Notes under the pieces: model-generated
What the model saw: only the letters and a program-made list of their open reading frames with translations
What the model was told of the DNA's origin: nothing
Database searches by the model: none
Source: Rodentolepis nana
Taxonomy: Eukaryota; Platyhelminthes; Cestoda; Cyclophyllidea; Hymenolepididae
Assembly (NCBI GenBank): GCA_900617975.1
Contig: UZAE01015001.1
Span: forward strand, 1 to 10,648
Reading direction: 5' to 3'
Length of the DNA stretch: 10,648 nt
Program-made: the position numbers and the translations under genes
In this document: positions 6,929-10,648 of the stretch, in pieces
Layout: each line of letters begins with the position of its first letter
Numbering within the stretch: position 1 is the first letter of the stretch

Positions 6929-6985
6929 ATGCCACGAATCGTGGCAGGGAATTTATGAAAATATATGCAAACAAGTAGGGGAGCA
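6621..6985. repeat. 365-bp segment W, identical to 8323-8687 (contig end overlap)
   Basis: The segment covers most of copy 7 plus 57 bases of its 3' flank and ends directly at the n at 6986. The second copy begins directly after the n at 8322. The identity extends into non-repeat flank, which argues for the same locus assembled twice and against two insertions. Confidence 0.9.
6931..6947. repeat. Short perfect inverted repeat beside a retroposon tail
   Basis: TGCCACGAATCGTGGCA has 8-bp arms around a single central base, directly after the AAAT tail of copy 7. It is present again at 8633-8649 because of the contig overlap. No function is known; it may be part of the target sequence. Confidence 0.6.
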
Positions 6986-6986
6986 N
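6986..6986. other. Assembly gap (single n)
   Basis: Separates piece C, which ends in segment W, from piece D, which starts with segment X. Confidence 0.95.
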
Positions 6987-7544
6987 GATTCTCCAACATC
7001 TAGCTAGACTCCCAGAACCAGTTAAGCTATAGCCCAGCTATGAAAGGAAACAGACGTGTAGCACGGAGCACGTTTACTCAGGACGTATATTGCGGTTCAA
7101 GTGTGTACACGCAGAGAGCTACTCATGATCAGGATGGGGGATTAGGTTAAACAGAGGTTAATGATTGGTCACTGTTAGTACGGTCGCTGCACACAGAGTT
7201 GTACGGCCGCACCTCCCAATCCTGGCGAGCAGACATGCAGGCATACGATGACGCACACAGCGATAACGTGTCCCACACTACTATTAAGTTATACTTCTTT
7301 CTGTGGAGCCGAATTCTAGTAAACGCATCTCATTTTATGGTGCAATATAGTGAATTGAGGCCAAGATTATTATTTCGCATAAAAATTTGCTTTGCTTGCC
7401 ATTGTTTCAAAATAAAACACAGGGAATAATAAGGCTATATTATTTAATCCATCGATCTTAATGCTGTGGGAGTCAGCCTGCAGATTATTCTTGTTGAAAT
7501 CGACACTTTTGATGATCTACGTACATTCCAGTAAATGAGAAGAG
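6987..7544. repeat. 558-bp segment X, second occurrence
   Basis: Identical in length and, as far as I checked by eye, in sequence to 2640-3197. Here the sequence continues beyond the segment (ATAGTGCAAGGTCG), so this piece is the natural continuation of piece A. See the entry at 2640-3197. Confidence 0.9.
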
Positions 7545-7843
7545 ATAGTGCAAGGTCGTTTAAAACGCCTTCAATAATAATTCTCACTGGAAACACTTGG
7601 CAAATCTAGATCTCCTCTACACAACAAGTAAGGCTAAAGCAAGCGTTTCCACGCTTTCATTATTCATCTTCGATTTTCCATGCTGGGGAGCGCGCATTTC
7701 AGTCAATGTGGAGAGAAGATAATTGTGCATTGTCGTTTTCATCGATTATAAAGGGCTAATTTAAGGGAGAATCTAAAAAGGATGAATTTTCAAAATTTTC
7801 ATGATCTCGAGACAATTTGAATTAGGCTATTTCGAAATCCAAG
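7545..7843. other. Spacer with no gene seen
   Basis: About 300 bases of ordinary mixed sequence between segment X and the retroposon at 7844. No open frame or repeat is supported. Confidence 0.5.
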
Positions 7844-8126
7844 CACGTGGTGCACGGCAAAAAAGTCTATTAACCGCCAGTTGACATCTGACTTCAAACT
7901 ACCATGATCCCACTGTAATGTATGTGCAGCCACTTTCACAGTACTCACCTTACCCTTTTCTCTGCGTTTATGTCTGTCTCTTTTACATCTTTGAAACACT
8001 ATTCTGTTCCCCCTCCCCTCTCAACTCTTTTTCACTTTGATGTTCCTTCCCCTCCGTGAGGCCTGAAGTCAACTAAAGGGCTAATGATATCCATCAAAAT
8101 GCATGCCATTTGATATAAATAAATAA
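7844..8126 (+). mobile_element. SINE-like retroposon, 5'-truncated with a small internal deletion (copy 8)
   Basis: It begins at CACGTGGTGCAC (E-box 7844-7849) and jumps straight to CGGCAAAAAAGTCTATTAAC, missing about 23 bases (the CCTGGGCAACGTATACTCATA block) that other copies have. The middle and 3' blocks are complete, with the tail GATATAAATAAATAA followed by ATGTTTTGTT. No convincing flanking duplication is seen. The 66-codon minus-strand frame over it is not a gene. Confidence 0.85.
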
Positions 8127-8321
8127 ATGTTTTGTTAAATTTCGTACAACTAGATCTAAAAAGGGGAGGATGATTTTGGACACACTTTTAATCATACATC
8201 TGTTGCTCTGGGAATTTTAAAATCTGATACTTTCAAACCACTTTCATTTTGTGCAATATAAGTTTTCCAACACAGTACCACCCAATTCATATAAATGGCA
8301 AAGCTATTTTTCGTAGATTTT

Positions 8322-8322
8322 N
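8322..8322. other. Assembly gap (single n)
   Basis: Separates piece D from piece E, which opens inside a retroposon. Confidence 0.95.
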
Positions 8323-8630
8323 AAACTTACCTCCACGTGGTGCACCCTGGGCAACATATACTCATACGGCAAAAAGGTCTATTAACAGGCAGTTGACTTC
8401 TGACTTCAAACTACCATGGCCCCACTGTATGTCATATTCAACCACTTTCACAGTACTCACCTCACCCTTTACTCTACCTTTTCTACCTTCTTTGAAACAC
8501 TCTTCTGCCCCTCCCCTTCTCGAATTGTTTTTACTTTGATGTTCCTCCTCCCCTCTGTGAAGCCTGAATTCAGCTAAAGGGCTAATGATAACCATCAAGA
8601 CGCCTGCCATTTGATATAAATAAATAAATA
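8323..8630 (+). mobile_element. SINE-like retroposon, second occurrence of copy 7 (assembly overlap)
   Basis: Base-for-base repeat of 6621-6928, including its AAAT tail, E-box (8334-8339) and hairpin flank. The first dozen bases of the element are cut off by the gap at 8322. It should be counted once with 6609-6928 unless long reads show two loci. Confidence 0.85.
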
Positions 8631-8966
8631 ATGCCACGAATCGTGGCAGGGAATTTATGAAAATATATGCAAACAAGTAGGGGAGCATATTGTTTAAATT
8701 ATATTTTCTTTAATTCGGAAATCAATTTGAAAATGCGCAATTCCTCCTAAATGGCGTGCTTCTTCGTCATATCTTTATAGTCAACACTAAATTTAATTAA
8801 TGTTCTTGCACTAATAATGTGCTTACTTTCAATTATAAACAGTAATTGGCATTTGAAGGCAAATTTTTATGTTTATTAGTGTGAGTTAGGTTGTAAGTTG
8901 ATTGCCAAACTACAAATGAAAATGGCATACAAAGAAAAACCCTCCTTTAAATAGCCATGGCAATCG
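8631..8966. other. AT-rich spacer, no gene seen
   Basis: The first 57 bases repeat the 3' flank of copy 7. The rest is unique AT-rich sequence without a supported open frame or RNA gene. Confidence 0.5.
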
Positions 8967-9056
8967 AGGTTTAAGTTAGAAGTCCACTTAGAGTCAGCAG
9001 GCATCCACTACATCAAACAAGGTCGACGAAAGGATGGTGACGTGGGGAGGTAAGTT
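8967..9056 (-). mobile_element. Diverged fragment of the SINE-like retroposon
   Basis: GAGGTTTAAGTTAGAAGTCC resembles the family's antisense block GTAGTTTGAAGTCAGAAGTC. About 60 bases later GGTGACGTGGGGAGGTAAGT resembles GCACCACGTGGAGGTAAGTC, in the right order and at roughly the right distance. The intervening sequence is poorly conserved, so this would be an old copy or a related subfamily. A 9-codon-scale chance match is possible. Confidence 0.4.
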
Positions 9057-9073
9057 TTAGATGTGATCTAAAA
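9055..9073. repeat. Short inverted repeat
   Basis: TTTTAGAT and ATCTAAAA are perfect 8-base arms with a GTG loop, at the edge of the diverged retroposon fragment. It is AT-rich and may be chance. Confidence 0.5.
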
Positions 9074-9112
9074 TGCATTACATAAATAAATGAAATAATA
9101 ACTATTTGTGGA

Positions 9113-9432
9113 GGGTGCATGACAGACTTACCTCCACGTGGTGCACCCTGGACAACATAAACTTATACTGCAAAAAGTCTCTAAACTAGCAGTTGATTTC
9201 TGACCTCAAACTACCATGGCCCAACTGTATGTCATATTCGACCACTTTCACAGTATTCACCTTTCCTTTTGCTCTACCTTTGTGTCTGTCTCTTTTTCAT
9301 CTGTGAATCACTCTTTTGTGTCCCCACTCCTCGACTTTTTGTGACTTTGATGTTCCTCCCTTCTGTGAAGCCTGAAGTCAACTAAAGGGTTAATGATGAC
9401 TACTACCAAGCATGCCACTTGATATAAATAAA
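9113..9432 (+). mobile_element. SINE-like retroposon, near full length (copy 9)
   Basis: It runs from GGGTGCATGACAGACTTACC through CCACGTGGTGCACCCTGG (E-box 9135-9140) and the pyrimidine-rich middle to CATGCCACTTGATATAAATA with a short tail. Numerous substitutions, and an in-frame stop in the frame that is open in other copies, mark it as older. No flanking duplication is recognisable. A second CACGTG (9436-9441) lies just after the tail. Confidence 0.86.
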
Positions 9433-10039
9433 TTGCACGTGGTTAAATGAGACACGATTTTACTCCAAATGGTTCTCTTAACCAACTCTTCGTGAGTAAA
9501 TAATATCGAAAAATAAAAATAAATTGTCGCGTAGGTAAGCAATTGTTGCATTTCAGGGAAAAGTAGTAAAATTTAAATTTCTTTTTAAATATGAGATGTT
9601 GATTTAGTAACTACCATGTAACCCAAGTCTGAAAATCAAATATAGGGAGACTCTCTGATACCATGATATTGCTCTTGGCAACATTTTCCTCCCCACCCTT
9701 CAAGCAATTGTTGGACCTTGTGGAGGGCACAACGCTGTCATGGTTGAACAAAGAAATCTCATGCACACTCAGGCAGACTCGAAAATGCGGTCGTGCAACT
9801 TGTCGCGTAAGGAACAGGTGTGGTCGTGGGCGCAGAGACCAGCCAGCCAGCAACCAATCAATTGTCCTGGAATTTTTTTTGACAAACCCTTCGTAGTATA
9901 TTTTATTGATTATGCGCTGTGACGAACACTCACAGTCCAAATAAAGGTATTCACGTCATACATCTGCTATCTTTGTAGCTTTGCGGTGGCTTATCTAGTC
10001 TGGGAAATCTTTCTAAGCGTATTGTTACTCTTGGCCCTG
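9433..10039. other. Spacer with a locally less AT-rich island, no supported gene
   Basis: About 600 bases between two retroposons. At 9663-9896 on the plus strand an ATG opens a 77-codon frame (MILLLATFSSPPFKQLLDLV, later Arg/Cys-rich), overlapping a TTG-initiated frame on the other strand. The stretch 9700-9860 is noticeably less AT-rich than its surroundings. No family is recognised, there is no flanking splice or polyadenylation evidence, and the two strands' open frames cannot both be real. I leave it uncalled as a gene. Confidence 0.4.
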
Positions 10040-10052
10040 TGCTTTCCATATT
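10040..10052. repeat. Target-site duplication, left copy, of the retroposon at 10053-10378
   Basis: TGCTTTCCATATT is exactly repeated at 10379-10391, the clearest duplication in the window. Confidence 0.85.
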
Positions 10053-10378
10053 TATTTATTTATTTATATCAAATGGCAGGCGGCTTTATGGTTATCATTA
10101 GTCCTTTAGCTGACTTCAGGCTTCACAGAGGGGTAGGAACATCAAATCAAAAAAAAGTCGAGAGGGGAGAAACAGAAGAGTGCTTCAAAGATGGAAGAGA
10201 CAAATACAACGGTAGAAAAAAGATGAGGTGAGTACTGTGAAAATAGTCAAATATGGCATAGAGTGAGGTGATGGTAGTTTGAAATCAGAAGTCAACTGCC
10301 GATTTATTGACTTTATTGCCGTATGAGTATACGTTGGCCAGGGTGCACCATGTGGAGGTAAGTCTATCGCACACCCCT
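10053..10378 (-). mobile_element. SINE-like retroposon, full length (copy 10)
   Basis: Best-bounded copy: exact 13-bp direct repeats flank 326 bp, from the reversed tail (TATTTATTTATTTATATC) to AAGTCTATCGCACACCCCT. It fixes the element's 5' end at about AGGGGTGTGCGATAGACTT in the sense direction. Its E-box is mutated to CATGTG (10350-10355), while the antisense donor-like GAG/GTAAGT (GT at 10358-10359) is intact. The open frames on both strands over it (81 and 80 codons) are element sequence, not genes. Confidence 0.92.
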
Positions 10379-10391
10379 TGCTTTCCATATT
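10379..10391. repeat. Target-site duplication, right copy, of the retroposon at 10053-10378
   Basis: TGCTTTCCATATT, identical to 10040-10052. Confidence 0.85.
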
Positions 10392-10425
10392 AACACTATT
10401 AAACAGGGTTCCGGGCACTGCAGTC

Positions 10426-10455
10426 AATAATAATAATAATAATAATAATAATAAT
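10426..10455. repeat. (AAT)n microsatellite
   Basis: About ten uninterrupted AAT/TAA trinucleotides. A short GT run and a T7A7 tract (10471-10484) follow. The last 160 or so bases of the window hold nothing else I can name. Confidence 0.92.
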
Positions 10456-10648
10456 TTAAGTGTGTGTGCGTTTTTTTAAAAAAAGCCACATTGCAATATC
10501 CTTTATCTTTAAAATCTGCCTTAATTATGTCATAGACTGTTTTGGTTGTGAGCCTTCAGATGAGCTATTTGTTTTAGAAAATGAACCTGTCTTTTGTTTC
10601 CGTGCAACCATCTAAATGACTAAGCATTTGGGCTGCCAAGTAGAGAGG

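Noticed and set aside
6621..8687. Genuine segmental duplication of 365 bp and 558 bp segments
   Set aside because: Each repeat is perfect and ends exactly at an n, which fits unmerged contig ends far better. It remains open to long-read testing.
9611..9940. 109-codon frame on minus strand
   Set aside because: Starts at TTG, overlaps another open frame on the opposite strand, no recognised family.

Overview
This window looks like AT-rich, mostly intergenic or intronic DNA from an animal nuclear genome. The evidence is low gene density, simple repeats, dispersed retroposons with target-site duplications, and no operon, Shine-Dalgarno or dense ORF structure. An arthropod fits, but nothing in the sequence fixes the taxon. 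No complete gene, rRNA or functional tRNA can be supported. Long open frames are rare, and most of those present lie inside repeat copies.

The dominant content is one family of short retroposon, about 300-330 bp (SINE-like). In its sense direction it begins near GGGTGTGCGATAGACTTACC, continues through a conserved CCACGTGGTGCACCCTGGGC block, has a pyrimidine-rich middle, and ends with CCTGCCATTTGATATAAATAAATAAA. I count about ten copies or fragments. Sense +: 101-177 (3' fragment), 4580-4870, 5071-5267, 5907-6216, 6609-6928 (present again at 8323-8630), 7844-8126 and 9113-9432. Sense -: 184-487, 3199-3241 (fragment), 3712-4203, 8967-9056 (diverged) and 10053-10378. Four copies have recognisable direct repeats of 10-14 bp at their ends, as expected for target-primed reverse transcription. 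One copy (184-487) is inserted into the tail of another (101-177). One (3712-4203) carries an internal tandem expansion.

Single n characters at 3198, 3242, 6986 and 8322 split the window into five assembled pieces: A 1-3197, B 3199-3241, C 3243-6985, D 6987-8321, E 8323-10648. The last 558 bases of A are identical to the first 558 of D, and the last 365 bases of C are identical to the first 365 of E. These look like unmerged overlaps between contig ends, not genomic duplications. The order that explains both is A-D-B-C-E, with D misplaced. The apparent 558-bp and 365-bp duplications should therefore not be read as biology without long-read support.

Between the retroposons are three weak protein-coding candidates: a possible terminal exon on the minus strand at 677-931, another at 3294-3448 (minus), and an open frame entering the window at 1-171 that ends at a stop codon inside a retroposon fragment. 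None is recognised with confidence. The remaining gaps hold AT-rich sequence and a few microsatellites. The most interesting biology is the retroposon family itself: its insertion-site preference (A-T-G/A-T next to the tail), a conserved E-box, and an antisense-strand splice acceptor/donor pair framing a 16-nt potential micro-exon.
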